64,000 nt of DNA, taken from positions 51,812,735-51,876,734 of the forward strand of contig NC_079503.1 in assembly GCF_030052815.1 (NCBI RefSeq). The letters are read 5' to 3'. This document shows positions 48,849 through 60,218 of the stretch, piece by piece. The stretch's first letter is position 1, and every line of letters begins with the position of its first letter. This DNA is from Hevea brasiliensis (taxonomy: Eukaryota > Streptophyta > Magnoliopsida > Malpighiales > Euphorbiaceae). Under the pieces are notes generated by a model, which saw only the letters and a program-made list of their open reading frames with translations, did no database searches and was not told where the DNA came from. A program made the translations under genes and the position numbers.

Positions 48849-49370
48849 TTTGCCAAGTATGCTTCACATCCCTTTCTGATCATTTTTATGGCCAGTACTA
48901 CCGAAATGATGTTTGATGGCAATAACTGCCTCTCCCCATATATTACCACATCACCGTACTGAGGGAGACCAAAAGTAACTATCTTCAGTCTACAGTTAAT
49001 CATAGTGTAATGCCTGGTTAACCAATCCATGCCCAAGATGAAATCATAATTTCTGAAGGGCATTTCAATCAAATCAGACAAAAAAGTATGTCCTTGGATT
49101 ACTAAAGGACAATCTCTATACATTCTGTTGACCCTGACCTCTTATCCTAGCTGACTCATTACCAGCACCTCAAAATCCATTTTTACACATGGAACAGCAA
49201 GACAATCAATGATGCTAGCACTAACATAGGAATGGGTGGAACCTAGATCAAAGAGCATAAAAACATCTTGATTAAAAGTTGAGAAAATACAAGCAACTAT
49301 GTCGGAAGTCTTAGCCTCTTCTCGCTCCCTCCTTGTATAAACTCTAGCTAGAGCACTGCTTTATTCTAGT
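48849..49370 (-). pseudogene. pol: Protease of the large minus-strand element
   Basis: On the minus strand it reads FDLGSTHSYVSASIIDC, so the active-site DSG is DLG. MYRDCPLVIQGHTFLSDLIE and ILGMDWLTRHYTMINC follow. A stop lies near 49145. It is in frame with gag upstream and RT downstream. It closely matches 8280-8783. Confidence 0.87.
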
Positions 49371-50543
49371 TGATTCATTATGCTCTGGCTCCCTGGGGTA
49401 CTACCCCTACCTCTGCCTCTGCCTCTGCTAGTTGGCTGTGAACCCCTCGGTGTAGAGGCTTGGGCTGATCCCTCTGATGTGGCAGATGGTCTAGAACAGT
49501 GTGGACTGGTACAATCTTTAGCAAAATGTCCAGTCCCTCCACAGTTAAATATATGCCCCTGTGGCCTTAAAGCATACCTGACCATGTGTTCTGCCATAGG
49601 TCTCACATTAACAGACTGAATGTGCACCTCAGGGTGTCTGCTGGGTCTGCTGACCAGATCGGGGTGGTCTCTGGCCAGAAAATCTGCCTCTGCCAGATTT
49701 ATGGGAGCTGGATCCCTTAAAATTCTTCCTCTTCCCTGAACCACTTTCAGGTGCTTGATCAGTAGCCTTTTCAGTCTTCTCTTTCTCTTGTGTACCCTTC
49801 TTAACTGATCCTTCCTTTTCAATTCTTTCTAAGTCCAAAGATTATGAGATCAGCTTGGAGAAATTTTGATGTCGGAACCCCACAACTTGCATTCTTAGAT
49901 TAGGCTTTAACTCGGCCTCAAACCACTTACATCGATCTCTGGGGGTGGCAGTTAGGCTTCCAGCATAATGGCTCAGCCGAGAGAAGTCTTTCTCATATTC
50001 TGTTATTATTCTGTCCCCTTGTTTCAAACTCAGAAATTCTTATAACTTCATATCCACATAAGTATGAGGGACCCATTTCTGCCTGAATTCCCTCAAGAAG
50101 TCTAACCAGATAAGGACTGGAGGCTCAACCAGACTATGGGTGATGGTCTTCCACCATTCATAGGCATCCCCTTGTAGTAGAGAAACAGAGTATTCAAATT
50201 TCAATTCTTTTGTACACTGTAGTTTCCTAAACACCCGTTCCATCCTTTCTAACCACTGTTCTACTTCCAGTGGATCCACTGTTCCTTTGAATTCTATAGC
50301 CCCAAACTTCATCAATTTCGCGTATTGCCAGGCTGGGGGCTGTGGTTGTGCTGTAGGTGCTTGAGTAGGCACATTGCCAGCCATTTATTGAAATAAGGCA
50401 GCCATCTGTTGTGCAAATTGAGAAGGAAACTATGGTACTTGAGGAGCTGGAGTGTCTGACCCAATCACATTCTAGAGTGCTGGGGCTTCCCCTTGTGCTT
50501 CAGCCTCTACAGATTGTTCCATGGAATGATCTCCTTCTTTCAT
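49371..50543 (-). pseudogene. gag: gag of the large minus-strand element
   Basis: The start ATG at 50543 (MKEGDHSMEQ) is shared with two other copies. Core motifs: MAGNVPTQAP, QYAKLMKFGAIEFKG, QWLERMERVFRKLQC, SLLQGDAYEWWKTI, FLREFRQKWVPHTYV and YEKDFSRLSHYAG. The basic linker (KKGTQEKEKTEKAT) is followed by a knuckle in which the first Cys is lost (HIFNCGG...H...KDC). In-frame stops (mostly TAG) include sites near 50475, 50455, 50390, 50037 and 49842. Gag, protease and RT share one frame. Confidence 0.88.
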
Positions 50544-50708
50544 TCCAATTCCAATAATTTTCTACTCCCTGATAACAAACACAAGGAGGTTGACCTCCCT
50601 TAGTTCACATTCATGATGTAAATATGTCATATGTATCAATTTAGGACACTTGAGAAGTTATACTTATCAAAAGAAATATTCACATGCATAATTAAAACTC
50701 ATTTCAAA

Positions 50709-50725
50709 ACCATGCTTTGATACCA
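50709..50725 (-). other. Primer-binding site, initiator tRNA-Met type
   Basis: On the minus strand it reads TGGTATCAAAGCATGGT, one change from consensus, eight bases after the LTR end at 50734. The leader (50708-50544) has CTAAG (about 50599), a small GGAGGT/ACCTCC hairpin and TTTGTTATCAG ending at about 50569. Confidence 0.88.
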
Positions 50726-50733
50726 CTAAAACA

Positions 50734-53700
50734 TGTCACACCTTACCCCTCCGTAAGGTATAACATGATCCCATAGTATACTTAATGAATTATAGAACTT
50801 CGCCTACTGATAATCCATTGAATACACTATAAGGGATTTTAAAAAAAAATTATCTTCTTTTGAAGGTGGTGAGCACTTTTAATAGGTATTAAAAACTTTT
50901 AATTTCATTTTAAAGACTAGGTAAAAATTTTGATAAATTTTATTTTTCCATAAATGTTGTAAAAATTTTGGTAGAGTGCCGTCTGTAATTGGGAAAAGCC
51001 AAATTTTTAAAGACCTATAAAAAGTACTTCAAAATGATTTTCAATCACACCCCAACCTCCAATATATCAACATAACTCAATTCAACCAAAAATTCAATTC
51101 ATCCAAAACTCACAACTCAAAGTATTTCAAAATAATTTCATGAACTCATAACATTTCATTAAGTTTGATTTACATACACAAGACTTAATTTGCATACAAA
51201 AAATCCAAAAATAGTATTAATATAATTTTTACTGTATAACTACTCAAATTACATTAATACATATGAACACTCTTACATTCACATCAAAATCAATACATTG
51301 GGTATAAAATAATACCCATATCAAAAACTCAGTGAAGTCCTCGTCAACTCAGCAGTTCACTCTGCTGCTTTCTCCTTTCATTTATTTGCGATAGCAAAAT
51401 AAGCTATTGCTGAGTAAAATTTACTCAGTGGTGCATAATAAAAATTTGAAATGCTGAACATAAAACATTTATTGCTAAATCTTAATTCAAACATTTTACA
51501 ATCACATTTCATAATTTTCAATTCACATTTATAATACAATTTTGTCGAATAATTTAATAAACACAGTGTTGCCAATCCATACACAACTTAGGTCATGACA
51601 TAAAATTTTCTATCAATGCCGTGTTGTACACCACGACAAAGCAATCTACAACCTCACTAATTGAAATCAATGAGGGAGGTGGCTAGCTAGCTATATGAGT
51701 ACTCATTCGATCTCGACCTCAACTGGTAAGCCAGAGAGGGAGAAAAAATAATCGATCTCAACCCCATAAATAGAGGAGGAATACTATGGTACTATCATGC
51801 TAAGAGTGAATCCGAAATCAATTTAAAATTATTTATTCAAATATTGCATGCAAAATCAAATCAATTTCCAAAGTCCAATTTACATTCACAAAGTGGCAAC
51901 ACAATAGTTCTTGAAATTCAAAATTAACACAATACACTTACAATGTGTAACAAATCAAGGTTTCAATGTTGAAACAAACAATAGTTAAAAGTTATTGTGC
52001 ACAAACCTGGACTGAGTCACCTCTAGGCCTTGACTCACTTGTCCTTATCCTTCTTAGTGTATTTTTCAACTGAAACACACAGTTTACAGTGTTTTAGTAT
52101 CACATCTCATAATAAATCCAACAATTTATTTCATACTTATTTAATGGTACCCTTAAATGTGCTTAAAATGGTATTATTTGAATTTTGCATTTCGGGGTTA
52201 CTAATTATGGCACTATTCAAGTCAAAATATTGAATTTCTCATACTTAATAGGTATGTGAATTTCAATTACAGCCACATACTACATTTTAGGCATCTAATT
52301 TATTGGCCTTAGTTTCCATTTCAATTTTTAAGTCTCTTAAGAGAAGTTGCAATTTTTCAGTTTTGGTCCCTTGTGTTGCACTGTTCCATTTGTCTGGTTA
52401 CTGCAGAAATTTGGCTAAGTGTTATGTATCAAAAATTGTTCCTTATTATCTTAGCTTTAATTCTCTTTTTGAATCACTCCATTTGGAGTTCTGTAGCCCA
52501 AGATATGCCTATTTTTATAAGGCTGGCCGGATTAGTTCAAACCCAGAATTCTGGGCACTTTTTTGATTCAGGCAGTTTTGGTGTGCTAATTACAGCTCAC
52601 TTTTTGGATGGGTTATGGTTAGAATTTGGGTTTATATTCTTCATATAAGTTGTATTGCTATGTCTCAGCTTTCCATCAGTATAAAATTCAGGTCATTTGG
52701 ACCTTCTACACCAATTTATGGCCAAATGAACAAACACTGTTCATTTGATCATTTTTGTACAGTGGCAGTGTGCATTATCTGAATTTGACCTAATTGTTCA
52801 CTATCTTAATATCATTTTTTGGGCATGGTTTCTGCATGAAAATTGTGGCATTATGTGTCTAATTTCATATTCAATTGGCCTTATACCAATTGGGATGGCA
52901 GAATTACAGTTTTGATCCCTGAAAGGGACCTAGGTCAAACTGCCCAAAAGTGAACCCTCACTAATCCGAATTGCTTTGCAATTCTCATCACTCTAACACA
53001 TTTCAATTGGTCCCAATTGATCATTTCTAACCTCAGTTAGGTTCAACTACATCAATTGACTATTTCCTTCAAAGTTTCCCCCAATTTCAATAGCACCAAG
53101 AACCCTAATTTTACAAATGTGCAATTTGGTGCCATTAAAGTGTCTAACTATCTTCAACACACTTAATTGCACTTCCATAGCATTTTAATTTCATCAAAAT
53201 CATACAAATCCTCACTCTCAATATGCTAGCCAAATTCCCTAAATGGTCTCATATATTTGATTTGTTTGAATTTTTCATAATTTCTAAGTTATTTCAACTA
53301 CAAAAACATGAATTTAACTAAAAATTTACAAGTTTAAACACTAACCTTTTTTTTGAATTCCAATTCTTCAAATCCTTCACTTTCTCCCTTCCTTTTCTTT
53401 TTCAATCTTCTTGTCTAGGTTAATTTAAAAGCTTACTAGGGTTTAGGGTTAGAATTTATGGGAGAAAATCAAGTTATTCAAGCTTGATTAACTCTTTAAT
53501 GGAGGAATTTTCATGGAGGTGAGGGAAAGAGGGTGGTTTGGCCAGCCAAGAAGAGAGGAGAAAGATGAGTTTTCTTTTTCATTTTCTTTTCTTTTTATGT
53601 GTAATTATCTTGAATTTGACTTAGTTAAAATTTTAAACAAATTAAAAATCAATTTATGATGTCATTTGTTAGGTCACCTTGATGATGTCATAAGTCATTT

Positions 53701-54225
53701 TCTTTTATTTGTTTTTCCATGGTTCTTTAATTTAAATCTACATTTCAAACTTTTCGTTTCTCCAATTTTATTGGACATTTAGGTCATGAGTCACCTCTAG
53801 GGGTGAATTGACCAATTTGTCCCTTGCTAGTCTGATCCGGTTTGTAAATAATTCAGTGTTTCTTCCGGAACCTTGACCTAATTATTTGACCTACTTATCA
53901 ACTCTTTTCTGTGATTTCTCTTTTCCACTAGGTTCGCAATACTTCTTAGGACTGTGGTGTTACAATTTCCCATTCAAAATTAGGATTACAGTTGACCTCG
54001 CAGTCACTTCCAGGTAAGGTCACCCATCGCTGTGACCCCTAGCTCATTTAACCTTTCATGCTTTGTTTTTCTTATTTATACTTGACCTTCAGGTAATCAC
54101 TAATAATTTTCATTCAGGGCTTTTTTAGGTGACTTAAATATAGTTCTAATCCCCTTAATTGTCCGTACTAACACCGATCAACTGAACAGTGAAATATACC
54201 AGGCTATGCATATAGGGGTGTTACA
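50734..54225 (-). mobile_element. Type B 5' LTR of the large minus-strand element
   Basis: 3,492 bp. On the minus strand it starts TGTAACACCCCTATATGCAT at 54225 and ends GGGGTAAGGTGTGACA at 50734. It contains the 5S-like segment (54004-54053), the palindromic TGACATCA region (about 53654-53694), modules (about 52280-52900) and the twin hairpin with the longest stem seen, CTGAGTAAA/TTTACTCAG (51385-51437). Confidence 0.9.
51385..51437 (-). other. Twin RNA hairpin, extended-stem variant
   Basis: On the minus strand CTGAGTAAA pairs with TTTACTCAG over nine bases. It is followed by GCAATAGC-ttatttt-GCTATCGC, the second stem with one mismatch. Confidence 0.65.
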
Positions 54226-54452
54226 GTTTTTCCAATTTATAGATGACACTCTGCTGGATTTTCTGTAAAATTTACGGAAACTCGAATTAATTGAAAATTC
54301 AATAAATGACATAAATATTATTAATTTCACTCAAAAGCCTTTTAATTAACAAATTAAGAATTGTAAATTGGAATAAGATAAGATATGGTGCTCCGGCTTA
54401 CTGTGTGAGATGCCTTACTTGGCTACACTGTAGACGAGTAAGGGGTATCATA
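54226..54452 (+). mobile_element. 3' terminal fragment of a type A LTR
   Basis: It begins GTTTTTCCAATTTATAG and closes ...GGCTACACTGTAGACGAGTAA, GGGGTATCATA, the type A end. No PBS follows. Only 13 bases (54453-54465) separate it from the end of an LTR in the opposite direction. Confidence 0.85.
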
Positions 54453-54465
54453 GACAGTCAGGTGT

Positions 54466-57400
54466 TATAACACCCCTCACCCATCTACAGTGTAGCTGAG
54501 TAAAGCGTGTCACACTCAGTGCCGGAGCACCCTATCTTATCTTACTTTATCCCTTTAAAAATTTTGAACTCATTATATTTTATAATCAATTATATTCTAA
54601 GGAGAAACTGATGGAGTTTCCCTTATTTTATTACCGTTTGGCGTGTTTCACTATTTACCTGTTCAAAAATAAAATCCCAAATATAATCTCATATTTCAAG
54701 ATTATCTCAAATATGTTAATATCATAATTTCATTCCATAATCATTTCTATAGAATTCGCATATCATGCATCCATATCAAATTTTTACAGTCCATTCATAA
54801 TCAATTAATATAAAAAAAAATTCTCAAATTCCATAAATTTACATCAAAGTACAATCGATTACAAAAGTTATAATTTACATTATATACAAATTTAATTAAA
54901 CGTGTTCACAATTTACATTACAACATAATGAACATTTACAATGTATAAAGCACATTAATATGTCCTATATGGGCCCTATCTACATGCATTGCTGAGGAGG
55001 TGATAAAATGTGACACTGCAAATTTGACCTCCAAAATCCCAGCCTGATGTGCACTGGGCTTGTCTTCAGTACCTATGCAAGGAAACAATCAATCACGCTA
55101 AGCATTTCTGCTTAGTGGTGCAATAATATAACAAGGAAATAATATATAAAAATAAAGATAAAATTGGAGCATATTTTCTATACTCAAGAATTTTTCTAGT
55201 TTCATATGAAACTTTCAATACTGAATATCTTTAGTCATTTATGTTGCTCTTTAGAAGCCCTTATTTCATAAGTTACAATAATCATATATAATATACAGAA
55301 TAAATATAAATATTGAATTTGCGTTCATATTATTATGAAAAGATGTTTTTGTAATAATTATTTAAGCTGTACTTATTTTATTAGTCTTTTATTACCTTAC
55401 TTAACATTTTCTATATGTTTTGGATCATTTCATAACAATTAAATTTTTAGCAACTATTCTAGTTCATTTTAGGTCTTTCTCATTTATTTGTTTAATTTCT
55501 AAACTTTTTAACTTATTTCACTGCCCAAGTAACCTATGACAGGCTGAATAAATTGGATATGAAAGTCCTTGGCATTGGACACCATGGTGTCTCGGGCCGT
55601 CATACCATGGGACGTAGAACGTTAACCGTGTATGCAATCAATATAGCTGACACTGGACACCATGGTGCCTCACGCCGTCATACCATAGGATGCATAACAT
55701 CAACCATGTATGCAATCAATATGGCTAAGAAGTCATGGTAACAAATATTTAGGCATACAAGCCATAAATGTGGGCATAAAGTCATAAATACGAGCATAAA
55801 GCCTTATGCAGTACTGCTTAAACAATCCCCTATTGGAATGCCAATCTATCCAATCTAACACACGTGTCTAGGCAATACATGGACACATTAGTAACTTTAG
55901 ATGTTCATATATTTCATTATTTTATTATGAATTCTATTTATAATTTATAGCATTACAATTCTATTCCTAGTGGAAACACAATGCCAAATTTCATTTTCAC
56001 ATAATACATATTTTCATGGATTTCATTCACATGAATCATAATTTACTAATCACCTCATATATTTAACATTTACAATCTCTTATCTAATTTATCATACTAT
56101 TTGGCATGTCCTTCAGGTTTAAACATTTTCATTTTTACTCATAATTGGAACATAAGTCCCAAGTGACATTTTCACATCATTTACACATTCAACAATTCAT
56201 TTATGGTGATTACAACTCATATTTCAAGTTATGTTGGCATTGCCTCCTAAGTTCCATTTGTAATACAAATCCTAAATACCTATTCACATAATTTAAGTAT
56301 ACATTAAATCATTTAAGTGGGGAACTATTAGTAATTTAGGTTTTGGTCCTTTGCCTTTAATATCATTGTGGTTACTATTTACATTACTATTCACACTAAT
56401 GTTTGACTATTTCATAAATATTAGGTATACAAATTCTAAACAAATAATTATACTATATTTTGGGTTATAAATTTATTGGCACTAGTTGCCAATTTCAATT
56501 CAAGGCTTCCTAGGATTATTTCCAAAATTTTAGATTTTGTCACCTTTGTTTACTATTCCATTGGACATTATACAATGGGATTTTAGCTAAATCTTTTTTC
56601 AATTAAAGTTGTTCCCTAATGTCTCTACTTTAATTCCCTTTTTTGAATCACTAAATTTGAAGTTTTTTAGCTCAAGTTATGGTCAATTTACCACAACTGG
56701 TTCATTGAATCACTCCATTTGGAGTTTTTTTAGCTCAAGTTATAAATTTGTTGGAGTCCTATTTCTTAGGTTTCCAGAGCAATTTGGCTTATCTCAATTA
56801 GAGTTTCCTAGTGGGAGATATGATCTAAATACTATTTTGGGGTTAAGCGTCCATTTGGTTAAATTTCAGGATTTAGAATGCTAACTTGTCCTAGTAATTT
56901 CTCCTAGTTCCATTAGGTTCTGGATTTTGGTCAAAACACCAAATTTGTAGTTCTAGGTCTTATAAAAATTTTGGCTTTAGTTTCACTTCATGTTCAGTGT
57001 TTTAAATCAAGTTATGACATTTTTGCCAAAACTAGTCAGGCTGGTCACTGTCCAAAATTTTCTGGTCAGTTTGCTTCTGGCACTTTTGTTGGACTAGTTA
57101 ACAATTTGATTAGGTTAGTTCAGAACTGGGCTCTGAGTTCTTCATAGGAAATGTTCTCCTATGTCTAAGATTTTCAATGGTTCAAAAATCAGGTCATTCT
57201 GACCTTCCTAGAGTGAGTTATGGCCATTTGTATATTTACTGTTCATATGATCATTTTCCTGGATTCCAGAATTTCACTTCTGGATTCCAGCCCCAATTCC
57301 AACCACTTCTAGCCATTTCTAGTCAAGTACCCTACATGAAAATTGTAGTATTATGTCTTAGGTTTATTTGGCAATTGGTTTCACCCCAATTGAATTTACC

Positions 57401-58576
57401 TAGCTCAAGTTATAAGCAAATCAAGCTACTGGACTCAAGCTGTCCAGATTCTGTCTCAATACACAATATTGCTCCTATTCAATTGTTTGGTTATCTCATT
57501 AACAAATATCAACAATTGTGTGCCACATTGACTAAATTTAGTTATAATTACATCCATTAGATCATAGCAATTAAAATCCCCAATTTCAGCAAACCCTAAA
57601 TCAACTTGCATAAACATTAAATTCTAAGAGAATTTCTATCACTAACCTTGTCTTCTAGCTCTCCTTAGCCTAAATCAACCTTCCATTCAACCAAATCTTC
57701 ACTCCCCCTTTTGGAACCCTCTTGGCTGAAATTTCCTCTTGCTCTAACTTCAGAATTCTTGTGGTTTCTTAGGAGCTTTCTTCAATTTAGGCTTTAGTTT
57801 AGGGTTAGCTAGGGATTTTCTAAGGAAATGTTGGTTAAACTTAGGGTTTTCAAGCTTTGGGCAAGTGTGTCAATGGAGGAAAATTGGGAGAGAAGAGAAA
57901 GAGAGCAAGGTGCCAGCCAAATGAAGAAGACAATTCTGAATTTTGATCTAAATTATTGATTTATGTATTAATTAAATCTTAAATGGCAAATTTGTAAATA
58001 AATAGAATGACAATTTTATAATTATTTTGAAGTTTATAATCATTAAAATTTTGACTTTTCAATAATTTTATTTAATTTTCATAATCTCAATTAATTAAAT
58101 TAATCTAGCTTCATTAAATTAATAACTCTCATTTTTTTGTCAGTATTGGACCTTTAAATTTAATTGACCAAGTTTGGCTCTTACCGGGTTTATGTTTGTC
58201 TTTCCCGTAATACCCGATAACTTCTTATATTCCTTTGCTTTGTGCTTATTTCTGTTCGTTTTCTTGGCTTATTAACTCATAAAATTCCCTCAATTGAGTC
58301 TTCATTAATGGTCTCATAGGGTTCTACTTGAATTTAGGGTTGCACCAAACTCACTGTCACTTCCCAGTGAGGTCACCCATCAACGGACTTGTGCTCATTT
58401 AATCGATTTGCACTCTACTTCTTTTATTTTTCTTTACCCTTAATTGATCTTTATTTGATATTATTATGATTCCTTACTCTGGTTTAAGTGTGGTTCTATG
58501 CATTCTAGCTGTCCAAACAAACCTTAGTCACTAAAACAGTAGAATATACAGAACTACGTAAAATGAGGATGTCATA
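54466..58576 (-). mobile_element. Type A LTR (minus strand, ~4.1 kb)
   Basis: Its end stands at 54466 (TATAACACCCC on the plus strand) and its start at about 58576 (...AAAATGAGGATGTCATA, the reverse of TGTAACACCCTCATTTT with changes). The length resembles the 3.98-kb LTR at 32235. It has the twin hairpin at 55081-55126, a 79-bp tandem duplication (55571-55728) and a 5S-like segment (58359-58404), the closest to 5S of all. No PBS or gag is attached at 54465. Confidence 0.85.
55571..55728. repeat. 79-bp tandem duplication in the LTR
   Basis: Two copies, GGACACCATGGTGTCTCGGG (55577) and GGACACCATGGTGCCTCACG (55656), each ending ATGCAATCAATATGGCTAA or similar. It duplicates the LTR block around the conserved GGTATGACGGC box. 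The open frame across it is a by-product. Confidence 0.85.
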
Positions 58577-58910
58577 GGTGTATCAGTTGGTAGTTCTTCA
58601 GTGCAGCTACACAGGGATTAGCCCCAATACTAGCTTGTAGACACTGTGGGAGGAGCCATCGAGGAGAGTGTAGATTATTGACTGGGGGATGTTTCAGATG
58701 TGGATCCACAGATCACTTTTTGAAGGATTGGCCACAAAGGAGTGCTCCCACTGCTCCACCCCAGACAGAGAGGTCTACCCAGTAGCATAGAAGGGTAGAA
58801 GACTTGCGAGGCCTGATATAGTTGGTACCTCACAGAAGCCTATTGCAGAGAATGTTGAGAGGCATGAGGCCAAGGTAACACCCTGTGCTTATGCTATGAG
58901 AGCTCGAGAG
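58577..58910 (+). pseudogene. gag: gag C-terminus with zinc-binding motifs
   Basis: It begins abruptly beside the LTR start. It reads LACRHCGRSHRGECRLLTGG and then CFRCG...H...KDW, where the last Cys of the knuckle is Trp. SAPTAPPQTERSTQ and a stop follow. The capsid core is missing. It resembles the gag end at 14030-14150 and belongs to the pol that follows. Confidence 0.82.
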
Positions 58911-60218
58911 GAGCCAGATCCAGCAGATGTCATTTGGGGTACTTTTTTTCTTGATGACATGTCTATTTATGCTTTGATAGATCCTAGTTCCACACACTTT
59001 TATATATGCATCACACCATCAGTTAGTAGAGGGGTATAGATAAAGGAGTTAGAGGAGGATATATTAGTCACTAACCCTTTAGGCTATAGTGTCATGGTAA
59101 AGAAGGTCTATAAGGGTTGTCCTTTGAGGATACAGGGTTATAAGTTTCTGGCTGGCTTGATTGAGCTACCATTCCATGAGTTTGATGTGATAGTGGGAAT
59201 GGATTGGTTATCACATCATCAGATGATGGTAGATTATCGGTTGAAGAGGATTTCATTACAGACAGTAGATGGGCATGAGATTACAGTTGTGAGTGAAGGA
59301 ACGAGATGTCTTTCTACTATTATATCAGCCACAGCAGCCAGGAGATTAATAAGGAAGGGCTATGAAGCTTTCTTAGCACATGTGATTGACAATAGGAAGA
59401 CTAGCCAAAGTTTACAAGACATCTCCACTGTATGTGATTTTCAAGATGTATTTTCGAAAAAGTTGCTGGGTTTGCCACCAGAGAGAGAGGTGGAGTTTGC
59501 AATTGAAGTTATGCCGGGTACTGCATCAATTTCCATTGCTCCATATGAGATGGCACCCATTGAACTGAGAGAGTTGAAAGTTCAGTTACAGGAGCTATTA
59601 GATAAGGGCTTCATACACCCTAGTGTGTCACTCTGGGGACCACCAGTGCTATTGTTAAGAAGAAGGATGGGACACTCCGCTTTGTATTGATTATCGGCAA
59701 CTGAATAAGGTGAAAAACAAATATCCTTTACCACAGATAGATGATTTGTTTGATCAACTAAAGGGAGCCGTTGTATTCTCTAAGACAGATCTCAGATTAG
59801 GCTATCACTAGCTGAGGGTAAAGGAGGTAGATGTGCCTAAAATTGCTTTCAGGACTCGGTATGGACACTATGAGTTCCTAGTGATGCCATTTGGGCTGAC
59901 GAATGCACCAGCAACTTTCATGAACCTAATAAACCGTATCTTTCATCCCTACTTGGATAAGTTCATTGTGATTTTCATAAATGATATTTTGGTGTATTCT
60001 AAGAATCGGAAGGAGCATGATGAACACCTGAGAGTGATACCACAGACACTATGGGAAAAGTAGTTATATGCCAAGCTGTTCAAGTGTTACTTCTGGTTAG
60101 ATGAGATATCTTTTCTTGGACACATTGTATCAGCAGATGGGACAGGGTAGATCCAAAAAAGATTGAAGCAATAGTTGAGTGGAAGCCTCCCAGAAATATA
60201 ACAGAGGTCAGAAGCTTC
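58911..60218 (+). pseudogene. pol: Protease and reverse transcriptase, degenerate
   Basis: The protease active site reads IDPSSTHFY instead of DSGSTH. A TAG follows at about 59039, then VKKVYKGCPLRIQGYKFLAG and IVGMDWLSHHQMMVDY. RT starts at TVCDFQDVF and continues to LDKGFIHPSVSLWGPPVLL, where a one-base loss near 59650 shifts frame. [11 protein letters not shown], a [22 protein letters not shown] and the palm motif follow. The palm motif is FIND instead of FIDD (about 59977), which removes a metal-binding Asp. TAG stops at 59809 and 60061 and a further shift near 60150 precede LGHIVSADG. Confidence 0.9.

Noticed and set aside
55553..55741. Small protein with an internal repeat
   Set aside because: The repeat is the 79-bp DNA duplication of an LTR and no start context or homolog supports coding.
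57177..57560. 127-residue open frame
   Set aside because: It falls in the antisense of conserved LTR modules, and similar chance frames occur in sister LTRs.
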